The notes under the pieces were generated by a model. The model saw nothing but the letters and a program-made list of their open reading frames with translations. It had not been told where the DNA came from and did no database searches. A program made the translations under genes and the position numbers. This document shows, in pieces, positions 49,241 to 60,358 of a stretch of 64,000 bases of DNA. Origin of the DNA: Dallia pectoralis (lineage: Eukaryota > Chordata > Actinopteri > Esociformes > Umbridae); contig CM055742.1 in assembly GCA_029465975.1 (NCBI GenBank), forward strand, positions 5,463,099 to 5,527,098, read 5' to 3'. How positions within the stretch are numbered: the stretch's first letter is position 1; each line of letters starts with the position of its first letter.

Positions 49241-49815
49241 AGAGAAGCAATGTCAGCACGACACATTTGGACGGTAGCCTCAAGGAACAGGTTTCCGTGA
49301 CTGGGCATCCTTACACAAGCCTATGTTCATATTGCGAAACGCCAAACATTGGCTGGAGTGGTGTAAAGCTTGCTGGAATTGGACTGCGGCACAGTAGAAA
49401 TGCATCATCTGGAGTGATGGATCACCGACAAATTAATCTGGATTTCAGGAGAAGTCTACCTGCCTGAATGCCTGGTGATAACTGCAAAGGAGCGCTGTAG
49501 AGGTATCATGGTATGGGGCTGTTTTTCATGGTTCAGACTAGGCCCCTGTTACAGTAAAGGGATCTTTTTGAAGTACAATTCTGTTCTTCCAATTGGATGG
49601 GAATAGTTTGACGAAGGCCTTTTCCTGTTTCAGCATGACAATACCACTGTGAACAAAGCGAGGTCCATAGAGGAATTGTTTTTCACAATCATTGTGGAGG
49701 AACTTGACAGGCCTGCACAAAGCCCTGACCTCCACCCCATCACACACCTTTGGGATGAGGTGAAACGCTGACCGCAGAGCCGAGCCAAATTCTCCCAGCA
49801 TCAGTGTCCGAAGTG
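49241..49815 (+). mobile_element. degraded Tc1-like transposase remnant (second family)
   Basis: The sequence aligns in order with the middle and end of a different fish Tc1-like transposase, as I remember it. Recognisable words include GGCTGGAGTGGTGTAAAGCT, CTGGAGTGATGGATCACCGA, TGGTATGGGGCTGTTTTTCA, TTCCTGTTTCAGCATGACAA and CACCTTTGGGATGAGGTG. The first catalytic Asp lies in W-S-D-G-S, where the family usually has W-S-D-E-S. Several stops and deletions break the frame and the N-terminal helix-turn-helix part and both termini are missing, so it is a dead copy. Confidence 0.88.
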
Positions 49816-52057
49816 TCCACATTATCTATCTTTACCGTGTAATGTTTTATAGTTTGCTTGAAGAGAAAAAAAAACGTTGCCAGCAAATCTATACATGTTC
49901 TAAAAACCCGCCCTAATATTCCACCCGGACCCAAAGCTTGTTTACAAGTTCTACTCACCCCGGCATGGTTCCGGGTCTCATCATTGGGCTCATCTGGTTG
50001 GCTTGTGTCACCGGGCCGCTCCCGGTTGGGTTTCTTTTTCGTCGTCTGTGTTGTTCTGCGAGCACCTCCACATCTGACGAACGTCTGCGCTGGTGAGGAT
50101 TCCATCTAAATCCCACATATTGACTCTGTCTCGCCAGCGACCTGTCGGACATCGCCGCGGGATTTCTGCTAAGTGTCAGGATTCCCCGTTCCAGGGAGCA
50201 GAAGATCCGGCCTTCAGTGCAGTTGACCGTAATCTAAGGCTTCTGGTGGGAGTCGCTAGGGCAGGTCACTGTGAGGAAAAAGTCACTGGTGCCTTTGGTA
50301 AGTAAGCCAATGACTGTCATGATAAACCCGGTGTTGAAGAATAAAATCCGGAAGAAATTAACGTAATTCGATCATTTACATGCACGCCCGACAGTTACTT
50401 CCTGTTTTTTGTTTGGTCGTAGGCCAGAAGGAGAAGAAATAAGGAATGTTCTAATTTGCCCCACTGATTTGTCAAATGGGACGGCGGAAGAATATCATGT
50501 CTGTGTGCGTCGAATTTAAACGCTATCATTATTATGAGTGTGTACAACCCATTGAAAAGGCTGCCGCGGAAGAAAACGTAGCTACACAGCTTTGGGGCTA
50601 CGCGGCCGGTTATCCTATTCAAAGACGAGTAAGCGGACGAGAGAAGAAGTGGAGAAACCAATGACAGGAATTACAATACGCCAAAATAAAATGGAGTGAA
50701 ATGGGAACAGAGATGTGAGAAAACTAGAACTAGAGTCCATGTTGCCAAATAACTCCTCTAGTTATATACACACATTTAAATGACAACCTTTATACTGTAT
50801 ATACATATACATACATATTATCATTTACCTTACTGATTCGGAACTGTAATTTAAATGTAATTTAAATCAGGAGAACATAGATTATATAGAATGCAACCGA
50901 GAGACCAGAAGCTATGAGAGACGGAACGAGATACTCTGAATATTAAAACCTCTTGCCTACACTTACGTTACCTATTTAAAGGGACCCCTTCAATTGAACA
51001 TTTGCTCTTGTTTCTGCCCTGCCCGTCTCTCACTGAAAATATATATCTCCTCGCAGATTTCCGTAGCTTTCATTGTGTGGCTGTGCCGATTTCACGAGTG
51101 CGCCCGCGCACATGCCGACTTCTGTGGCCCACTTTCCCTGAGAGATTATTTCCCCCTCTCCAAACTGTCTGCTCTCCGCTTCAGCGTCCCCGTCGTCGCA
51201 CTCGTTTCTTCATCTGTTCTTTTCGTTTCGCACAAACGCACCGTTCACATATCAGCTTTACCCCCCCCCCGCATTATCTCAATAAGATTTTCCACAGAAA
51301 GATAGTATTATTCAGATAATATTGTGATTCAAGGGAATCGTTAAAGATAAGATCGTTATCTTAGTACAGACGCATATTAGACCTTCTTTTTGTCCGAAAT
51401 GGAAAACCGTGAGAGACCGCATGTGACATCGAAGCGTCGTTACGAACAGCACTTTGCCACCGGGGCTAACTGGGGCGACGGGGGCTGTGACGTAAGAAAA
51501 GGTTGGGTCAAGGTTCGGGCCTAATTTCTGCAGATCAAGGACACAGAGTGCTGCCGGACGAGGGAAAGCTTATCGTGTAACTGTGAAGAACACAACTACT
51601 GTTGACAACGGTGGTTAGAGTCTACTCTGTGATTGGGTGTCACGGATGGACAGGAAGGCAAGTAGTGTAGTGTTTGTGTGGGTGGGTGTGTGTGTGTTGT
51701 CGTACAAGGTCAAGTAAGATTGTATATTGTTGAACGCTCACTGCCAGTGGTGACTACGGCACTGTGATTTCCTTAACAAATAACCACAAAATCCTCAGGG
51801 AGGATGAGAGAAGTAGAGCAGACTGACGATGAATGAGCTGGACACAAATGGAAGGAAACGAGAGAGCGAGAGAGAGAGCGAGAGAGAGAGGGAGAGGGGG
51901 GGAGAGAGAGAGAGAGAGCAGTAGGCAGATTGAAAAAGAGGCTGACATATAGTCAGACAGAGGGAAAAGGAGAAAGATGTGGAAAGAGACAGATTTGTGG
52001 AAAGAGTAGAATCAGAGGAAGGCTGAGACAAATAAACTGATAAAAAAGAAGATGGAC
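49816..52057. other. intergenic unique sequence
   Basis: No gene was recognised. A short G/A-rich tract lies at 51858-51921 and a (TG)-rich stretch near 51674-51698. Open frames of up to 121 codons on both strands have no recognisable domains. Confidence 0.55.
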
Positions 52058-52910
52058 AATCAGTACAGTATAGGAGGAGACAGACAGATCAGTACAGTAT
52101 AGGAGACAGACAGATCAGTACAGTATAGGAGGAGACAGACAGATCAGTACAGTATAGGAGACAGACAGATCAGTACAGTATAGGAGGAGACAGACAGATC
52201 AGTACAGTATTGGAGGAGACAGATAGATCTGTACAGTATTGGAGGAGACAGACAGATCAGTACAGTATAGGAGGAGACAGACAGATCAGTACAGTATAGG
52301 AGGAGACAGACAGATCAGTACAGTATAGGAGGAGACAGACAGATCAGTACAGTATAGGAGGAGACAGGCAGATCAGTACAGTATAGGAGGAGACAGACAG
52401 ATCAGTACAGTATAGGAGGAGACAGACAGATCAGTACAGTATAGGAGGAGACAGACAGATCAGTACAGTATAGAAGGAGACAGACAGATCAGTACAGTAT
52501 GGAGACAGACAGATCATTACAGTATTGGAGGAGACAGACAGATCAGTACAGTATAGGAGGAGACAGACAGATCAGTACAGTATGGGAGGAGACAGACAGA
52601 TCAGTACAGTATAGGAGGAGACAGACAGATCAGTACAGTATAGGAGGAGACAGACAGATCAGTACAGTATAGGAGGAGACAGACAGATCAGTACAGTATA
52701 GGAGGAGACAGACAGATCAGTACAGTATAGGAGGAGACAGGCAGATCAGTACAGTATAGAAGGAGACAGACAGATCAGTACAGTATAGAAGGAGACAGAC
52801 AGATCAGTACAGTATAGAAGGAGACAGACAGATCAGTACAGTATAGAAGGAGACAGACAGATCAGTACAGTATAGAAGGAGACAGACAGATCAGTACAGT
52901 ATAGGAGGAG
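52058..52910. repeat. 29-bp minisatellite, about 29 copies
   Basis: The unit contains AGACAGACAGATCAGTACAG and TATAGGAGG, with GGAGG, GAAGG and short 26-bp variants. Copies near 52753-52885 share the TATAGAAGG variant in a block, a sign of local homogenisation. Confidence 0.97.
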
Positions 52911-53251
52911 AATGGGAGGCACACACATATAGTTAGGCCAGTGGGAGGAAATGCTTTTATGATTCACCAGCGATGCTCAGACACACTCGGAGGATAACAG
53001 GCCACGGAGAGAGAAAGGGAGTGAGACAGAGAGAGAGAGATCAGGCACTCAGAGGATGAAAAGCCTGAGAGAAAGAAATATAAAGAGAGAGGGAGTGCGG
53101 AGGCGGTACGTCTGATCGTGGCATCCATTGGCCCAGTCTCGTTAGCGCCGGGCTGTTCGATTGTATAAGCGCCACTACCACAGCCGTCGCCACAGAGGGC
53201 ACGTCGAGGGTACAGAGCCATGCGCCCCTCCCCCCACACGCACGCACGCGC

Positions 53252-53284
<33 letters not shown>

Positions 53285-54298
53285 CACCCTCTCTCTGACA
53301 GACGGACAGCCCAGTGTTTATTTTTAACCGCAGCATCCGCTCCAGCCGGTATGATGATGTGTCTTTACATCTGGCTCGTTATCAGACGCCCTTATCTAGA
53401 ACCGCTTATCTACAGTGTATTTTTGTACTCCGCCGTCCTACATGGCAGTAAACTCTCGTGTCGGTTATTGTCCGAATCTGCGGCCAATGCGCAAATGACA
53501 CGTAGAAAGGATGTAACTCTGTATACTGCGCTCGAAGGGCCATATAAAACCCATGTGTACATTAATTACAACATATGCGGTCCAAACTCTCCAGGTAATT
53601 ATACTCATGCGGGCAGAGTCTCTATTTTTGAGGGGATAAGCGAGCAGGAGAACGGGATATAATAAAAACCTCGTTTGCCCCAAGAATATCAACTCTGCGC
53701 TCATTAATTAATCAGCACCTGATATGTGACGCCGACCATCGGAGGATTTAGATTAGGGATTATTAAATTAAGTCGAATGTTAAACAGACTACCGATTAAT
53801 TAAGACTAATTGGTTAACTGAGATTGTGGGATGATGCAGACATTGGGCATTAAAGGCTGGTCACGTCAATTCGTGTGCTACACTGTGAGAGATTTGTGGA
53901 TAACTGGCTGGCTGATAAATCAGATCAGCAGAGGGCAAAATCTATTTGGTGTCCCTATAAGGACAAGTCCACTAAAACCACACCAAATGAACCAGAGAAC
54001 GAGGAAGAAATACGTGTTCCCCTTTGAAGAAATGTTATTAAAACACCGGCTGCTTTTGCACGAACAGGACGATTCAGTTAAAACAGACGTATGATACTTT
54101 TTTCTTTTTTTCCTCAGCTCCTGAAAATGATATTCCTTTGATATTGAAAAGGGGCATCTGGCCAACCAACAAACATTATTGAAATAATTTAGAATTTAAT
54201 ACGGCTGACATTTGATTTTATAGGAAAAACAAATATTTGGAAGGACCACTATCTCGAAGGCAGAAGAACCCATAATGGAAATACAGAATAAAAATGTC
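52911..54298. other. intergenic unique sequence
   Basis: Contains GA-rich sequence at 53005-53095 and a (CA)n at 53256-53282. The remainder, 53.3-54.3 kb, is A/T-rich unique sequence with no recognised exon. It probably includes the downstream region of the arhgap10 3' UTR. Confidence 0.5.
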
Positions 54299-54304
54299 TT
54301 TATT
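54299..54304 (-). terminator. candidate poly(A) signal of arhgap10
   Basis: The minus strand reads TTTAATAAAGAC, a canonical AATAAA hexamer. A second AATAAA at 54684-54689 is an alternative proximal signal. Confidence 0.4.
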
Positions 54305-55589
54305 AAACATTGATCAATAGGACCTACAATGACACAAAAATCAAATTAATGCCAAGACTGTTACACCGTCATTAATCACTGTCTTTAAATTATTCCAATC
54401 CAAAACAAAAACAGATCGGGAGAACAAAAGCTCTTAGAAAAATGAAACCTATACTTTGCGGAACGTAAATGCGAAAACAGCGTGGTGACGAGAGTTAAAA
54501 AACGACTCCAAATGAAACTACTAGACATGAATACCGCGGACGACAAAATTGAATATGGCTACTTGGTTTTGGTGCCTTAAAAAAGAACTGTACAGTACAC
54601 ACCCACCCAAAATAAGACTTAGAAAATACTGCATGTGATCGTAGTGACGATAATAACATTAAAAATAATAAAAAAAATTTGTATTTATTGTCCCATCATT
54701 CAATCAAATGGATAAACAGAATAATACAAAAATAAATGACGGGAACACAGGCATGAAGTTTTGTGAAATCTCAGTCCAAAAAGACCATGGACAATGTCGA
54801 GTTGAAAGTTCAGACGCACCCAAATAATTATGTCGAACATTAAATAGCACGTGTACCTCCGCACAAGAGTCACGTGTCTAGGTCAGCAGGTAACCGGACG
54901 AGCACCCACCGGACCAAAACCACAACGCCTTCAGTGGAGTGTAAAGATACAATCAAAGGTGAAAACTGTAGAAAGGATCAACGCACAAAATATGGTGTTT
55001 TAAAATCCGGGAAACACATGCAGTGTCCATGTGCCACGTGAATAATCACAATAAACCAAAGCGCGCCTTGTGGAGAGTATCCCGAACGTTATTAAAATGA
55101 CAGCGAGTGCGACCAATTTAAAACAAACCGGAAAAAAGCTAGACAATAAAATTAAAATAAAACAGAAAACAAACTTTTTTCGCATTTACCATACCCCTAC
55201 AGAATGTACACTTCAACTGTTCTCGTGTATGAAGGCACCTTCGAAATATATATTTGCCTATATCCACGACGTCAGACTTGACTGTACATTGATGGGGGTG
55301 GGGGGGTTTCCTGTACATTGCTCCGGGTGGGATTCTGTCTGGAACTGGACCCCTTAAGGCACAGCGCATTTGAGACTGGGAGTGTGTCCGTCAAACATGG
55401 ATACCATGCATAAAGTGACAGTTGGGCGAGGTTGCTAGAGTCACCAGCGGCAGATGGCGGCCACCGACTTCTGTGAGGGACCACGGAACCCCCGGTCCAC
55501 TAAGGGAGGTCGGCGGGATCCGCTTGTGCCGTCCAACTCGACGGGCGTGATCGGCGGCCGTGACCCGATCTCCACGTAGGGGCGTCGGG
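54299..55589 (-). other. arhgap10: arhgap10 3' UTR (predicted)
   Basis: A/T-rich sequence following the stop codon at 55590-55592. Minus-strand AATAAA signals lie at 54684-54689 and 54299-54304; the second reads AATAAAGACA. Either would end a 3' UTR of about 0.9-1.3 kb. No coding potential is visible here. Confidence 0.5.
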
Positions 55590-55678
55590 TCACAGCATCT
55601 CCACGTAGTTTTCAGGGATGAGGCCCCTCTTGCCCTCCAGCTCTCCCTCCAGCCAGCCGGGCTCCCGGGACGGTACCA
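55590..55678 (-). CDS. arhgap10: arhgap10 last coding exon, C-terminal half of SH3 domain
   Basis: The exon encodes VVPSREPGWLEGELEGKRG followed by LIPENYVEML and stop TGA (55592-55590). EPGWLEG holds the conserved SH3 Trp of the ligand groove, and GLIPENYVEML has the Pro and Tyr of the 3-10 helix and last strand, both typical of the GRAF family. The protein ends right after the SH3 domain, as usual for the family. The acceptor on the minus strand is CCTGTCCCAG, just before 55678, and the first two bases complete a Val codon. The SH3 domain binds proline-rich partners such as focal-adhesion and dynamin-type proteins in this family. Confidence 0.93.
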
Positions 55679-56835
55679 CTGGGACAGGATAAGAGAAGGG
55701 TGAGAGAAGTACAGAACCACAAACAGGCTGATATGTTGACACACAAGCCCAGGCTTTTCTCCGCAGGTATTTTCATAACCCCCACTCTCACATTGAGTTC
55801 ATATAACATGTGATGTTTTGCTCGGTCGCTTGCGGTATTATATCTTCGAGACTGAAAGCCTGAGCTGTCATGAAATTGAGCTGTGCCATTATTAAAGGGG
55901 CATTTCTGTTTTTAGCACGTTCCACTTAATTCTCCACTGAAGCGTTGAACCAGCACCCGGACAGTTGATTTGGACCACAGTTGCATTTCCAAGATCTATC
56001 TGGTTTGATGTTGGTTTACAGGCTCTCCCGACCATGTGACCTCGGCCCCTGTATATATCTACATCAACCTCCGTTTAACTAACCTGACTGAGCGTATTAA
56101 CTCGATAACAGCAAAAATCCAGTGCACTAGATAAGCACTGACCTGGACGCCTGCAGAACAGTACCTCTCTGAAAACCGGTTTGAAAAGCCCGGCAGTACT
56201 GTTTAAAGGCCGGCCATGTTTGACCTTACAACAGAGCTTCCTATGTCCAACTATAACCTGCCTAATGACCGATTGGGGATTTGAAGTGGCCCGATTCGTG
56301 ATACAAATAAATTAATTGGCTTTTCCAATATCCTGTGACTTTCAGGTGCAGGGCTTACTGACAATATGGCCAGTCAGGAGGGTAAACCCAGGATAACTCA
56401 CTGGTAAACGTCCGATAAATGGTCCTGCCTCTGGGCCCTTAATATATAAGCAGCGCCCGTTGTTAGATGACTGGCAATAGCTCAACACACAGCCCGGCGT
56501 TTCGTCTGACCACGATCGTGTAAAAACATCGTCCCGTATTAAACAGCGCGGTGTCAACGGCGTCCCCTTTAGCTTGGCACGACGAGCGCCTAAACTTTCC
56601 GAAGTCCTAATATCCCCGGTGACTGAATCGAGCTCTGCCAACAGCCCTTCCAGACTGGCTGGAGAGTCAATCTGTAGCTCTCCACTCGTCCACCCCCCCC
56701 GTCACCCATCGTCTGATTCAAGATCAGATTGGCCAATTCCGTCACTCGTCTCCTCCAAGAACCCAATTGGCCCGGCGGTTCTTCGCGGACCTCTTTGGTA
56801 CTGAGCGACGGGCGTCTGCACGCCGATACACTCAC
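55679..56835 (-). other. arhgap10: arhgap10 last intron (1.16 kb)
   Basis: The minus-strand donor GTGAGT starts at 56835 and the acceptor CCCAG ends at 55679. The sequence is unique without arrays, and no additional exon was recognised. Confidence 0.88.
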
Positions 56836-56936
56836 CGGCGGTGAATATGGCTCCGACTTGGAACGACAACTCCGAGTCGTATTCCGCCTCACAGGGGTAC
56901 ACCGCCTTGGCTTTCCTGCAGCCACCGCCTTTGACA
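56836..56936 (-). CDS. arhgap10: arhgap10 penultimate coding exon, N-terminal half of SH3 domain
   Basis: The exon encodes VKGGGCRKAKAVYPCEAEYD followed by SELSFQVGAIFTA. AVYPCEAEYDSELSF is the first strand and RT loop of a GRAF-type SH3 domain, with the acidic residues that contact ligand arginines. The minus-strand acceptor TTGTTTTTCAG precedes 56936, and the donor GTGAGT follows 56836. At 101 nt it links the exons on either side in frame: one base completes a Ser codon, and one base starts the Val codon finished by the last exon. Confidence 0.93.
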
Positions 56937-58036
56937 CTGAAAAACAAAGGGAATCAGCGGGCTGCCGGGGTTTTGGCAGAGAGAGGATTCAGAGGATTAT
57001 TCTACGGTGCAATCTGGCGGCGCGCGTTCTGGGATGTGCAATCAGTGCGGAGACAGCAGGGGGGATAAATAAGCAAGCGGACGACACTATCTCAAGGCCT
57101 GCCGCTAACCAACAGGGCTGTCGTCAACCCGCTATCTGAACCTGCGTGAGTCACAGTCGCAGTCACACACACACACATTCACACACGTGAGAAAACGCAC
57201 GCACGCACGCGCGCGCGCACATGCACACACACGTCCCCTCTGTTTTTCTAAGACAGAGTGTCTGGCTATATCGCGGGCTACAGACTCCAGTCAGGCGTCA
57301 GGAAAAAGACAACGCCTATGCCACACTCTATGCGGAATCATTAAACAAATATATAAAAAGAAGTGGAAGAAAATCTAAAGCGCGTTGCCAGACAAAAAGA
57401 AGAGACGAAACCGAATCCCTGAGAGGTCGTGGCGCAGAGCGCATCTATTCTGAGTTTCTACTCGTACGTGCCTGGAAGGCTTTGAGGCTGTATCCTTAAA
57501 GTGTGAGGGGAAAGGTTAAAGGACGAGGCGTTTCTCTGGCCTAGACGAAAACTATTTGTGTTCGTCGGCAAACAACGTTTCTCTTGTTTTGGCTTCTATG
57601 TAAAGTCAAAAAACACAAAACCCCTGCCTTCAATGCTATATGAATGAATATTTTATGCTTCCAGTCTGGAACAACAACGATGTCAGTGAACAGCCGAGAG
57701 GCAAAAAGTCATAACGAAGCGAAAGTTTGCCGGCAGGTGCCCGGTTGTCAATACACCCGTCTCCACCTGGGATTGGGTGTGTGGGAGGAGTCATATTCCC
57801 ACGGACGCGACTAACATTTTATTATCATTAATATTATTGATTAAATAACATTTTAATAAATTGCCTATACAATGACTTCGCCATGTGCAAATTCCTCCGT
57901 TTTTGATTTGATTGCCTGAAAAACATGAACGATTAATTCTCTTGTTGGTGTGTAAACCCAGCTATGGATCAATGCAATGGGTTACTTGTGCATTTAAATA
58001 CTTGTAAGTGTGTGTTTGTGTGTGGTAGTAGCTTAC
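56937..58036 (-). other. arhgap10: arhgap10 intron before the SH3 exons (1.1 kb)
   Basis: The minus-strand donor GTAAGC starts at 58036 and the acceptor TTTTTCAG ends at 56937. It contains a short CA/CG-rich tract at 57163-57232. The rest is unique sequence with no exon recognised. Confidence 0.85.
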
Positions 58037-58120
58037 CTGTCCTCTGTCTTGTCCTCATCAGGTGAATCTTTCATCAGGTCTCCAGAGTTAAAAAAGGAAG
58101 CAGCAGAACCAATACAGGCC
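58037..58120 (-). CDS. arhgap10: arhgap10 linker exon before the SH3 domain
   Basis: The exon encodes ACIGSAASFFNSGDLMKDSP and then DEDKTED, an acidic, Ser-rich linker between the RhoGAP domain and the SH3 domain. The minus-strand acceptor TTGGACTCTGCAG ends at 58121 and the strong donor CAG|GTAAGC follows 58037. The 84 nt join the next exon in frame, with AG of a Ser codon left over. The other frames are either closed or do not fit the phase of the SH3 exon. Linkers in this family vary, so the assignment rests on splice signals and phase more than on similarity. Confidence 0.75.
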
Positions 58121-58140
58121 CTGCAGAGTCCAAGAAAACA

Positions 58141-58240
58141 ACAACAGGCAAACGTCAGGTGAACAGCAGGCAAACGTCAGGCGAACGGCAAGCGAAAGGC
58201 AGGCGAACGGCAAGCGAAAGGCAGGCGAACGGCAGGCGAA
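58141..58240. repeat. 10/11-bp minirepeat at an arhgap10 acceptor
   Basis: About nine copies of GGCAGGCGAAC or GGCAAGCGAAA-type units on the + strand. On the minus strand this reads as pyrimidine-rich GTTCGCCTGCC or TTTCGCTTGCC repeats, starting about 20 nt upstream of the 58120 exon, where the branch point and pyrimidine tract are expected. Confidence 0.88.
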
Positions 58241-59890
58241 CGTCACACACACACACCAGACCCGGAGCAGCATCTCAACGATGTCTGAATGGACTCCACT
58301 GGGACCCACGTAGACAAGAGACCCCCCACTGTGGCCCCTAAGAATAAGCCAGTAGTCATTTTCCCCTGTTCAGGAATTCCCTTCTTTAACATATTTAAAC
58401 AACTGCTAATTTTATAGCAAGTTGAACACGCCTTGTTCCCCGTTCCCCTCTAGACACAGGATCCACCAACGTGGACACAAAACCAATTAACACAAAGACC
58501 TCAAAATGGCCGCCGTGCGTTTTACACTCGAGCCATTAGCAGTCCGAGGGAGAGGTACAGTCGCAGGTTTTAACAACCGAATAGGGGAACAGTTGGAATA
58601 ATTTACAGCGGGGCTTGCTGTGTGGAGGAGAGCCCGGGAGGAGAGCCACATTGGATGAGGAGCGGCCAGCTACCTCCACACGAAGCCAATTCATATTCCA
58701 ACTCCTGAGTCGACACGGCCCTGGTCTAATGAACCAAGTTCAGGCAGTTTTTGCCCTGTAAAAAAACCTCTGTAGCAGCCCTGAGCCTTCAACTGGACTA
58801 AAAAAGGGCCGGAACAAAAAAGCCAGAACGGCCTGCAGTAAGACAAGGGCATTGAAGGTTTCATCTAGAAGTTGACATAATTACCGTGCTGAATGTTCCC
58901 AACAGGAAAGAAGCAGTCAGGTCGTATTACATTGTGCTTAACGGGAGTTCTCTCTAAAGGTAGGGCGTTTGCAAATTCATAAAAACATAACTTAGCTTCG
59001 GGGCCTCATTCTTTTCCTAAACATGATTTAACAAGATTAAATTATATTTTTTCTTTACCAAAATGAGAATGTGAGGACGTTTTAAGGGGCTTTAACAGTC
59101 TAATTAGAGCCTCTGAAACTCCCCAGATAATAAACAGGGTCTTGGTGGAACAGAGTTTGAAGGTAGTCAAAGATTCCAGAGCAGTTCCAGGCTGTGGTTA
59201 AAACACCGACCAATCATTCAATCATCAGCAACCAGGAGGACTTTGGACAGGGACAGATACGAGTCATTTGGCCCCGGTAGTCCTGTGGTGTGGGCCAAGG
59301 GCCTCCTACATTTTCACGGAGCAAAACACAGAAGTAAAAAAACATAGAGCGCCTAAAACCATAGACTTACAGAGGATTTACAAAAGACAAGTAGAAATGA
59401 ACAGCATCGGATTTGGTCAGTTGTTACATAAGGAAGAGATTTCTTTGACGCATAGATCGTCGAATACTTTAATCCGAGCGAGACCTTGAAACCAACGTGG
59501 CCGTCTCTGGAGGTCATTGTGTAGGTACGAAGGTACTCCGGTTCTTTAAGTAAATGTCTGGTGTTTATTGAATAGGCACGAATGTACCGCAGGTTGACGT
59601 CCTAGACTGCTAAGGACGCATCCGGGACCGTCTCCTCTGTCCATTATGACTCAAAGGCATCCGTTAAGAACTGACGATGGACTGATCCTCGTGTGTAATG
59701 AAAGTGATAGAAAAAATTTGCAAAAGGTGGGTCACGTCTCACTTCTTTTTCCTTTACACGTGGTTCAAGAACAAAATAATAGGATTAGTATTATAACCAG
59801 ACTTCTAAAGGCTGACATATTGCTGAATTTCATCTGTGTGTTAGTATTCTAGTATAGTATTCTAGTTCAGGAGGTATTGTTGGACCCATG

Positions 59891-60358
59891 TACAACGGTA
59901 CATGTATGTAAGACCACACATGTGTAGGAGCATTCCGCATACTAACACAATAGGAGATCATGTTACATGTATGTACGACCACACATGTGAAGGGGCAATC
60001 CACATACTAACACAATGTGAGATCATGTTACATGTATGTAAGACCACACATGTGTAGGGGCAATCGACATACTAACACTATAGGAGATCATGTTACATGT
60101 ATGTAAGACCACACATGTGTAGGGGCAATCCACATACTAACACAATAGGAGATCATGTTACATGTATGTAAGACCACACATGTGTAGGGGCATTTGACAT
60201 ACTAACACAATGTGAGATCATGTTACATGTATGTAAGACCACACATGTGTAGGGACATTCCACATACTAACACAATGTGAGATCATGTTACATGTATGTA
60301 CGACCACACATGTGTAGGGGCATTGCACATACTAACACAATGTGAGATTATGTTACAT
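59891..60358. repeat. 65-bp minisatellite, about seven copies
   Basis: Each copy holds CATGTATGTAAGACCACACA, TGTGTAGGGGCA, ACATACTAACACAA and GAGATCATGTTA in that order. It is the longest unit in the window. Copies differ by a few bases. Confidence 0.95.

Noticed and set aside
53831..54094. 87-codon plus-strand frame in the intergenic region
   Set aside because: No recognisable domain or splice partner; length is within chance for A/T-moderate sequence.
55590..58120. arhgap26 or arhgap42 as the minus-strand gene
   Set aside because: The SH3 domain alone does not separate these relatives cleanly; proximity to nr3c2 favours arhgap10, so the others are kept only as less likely alternatives.
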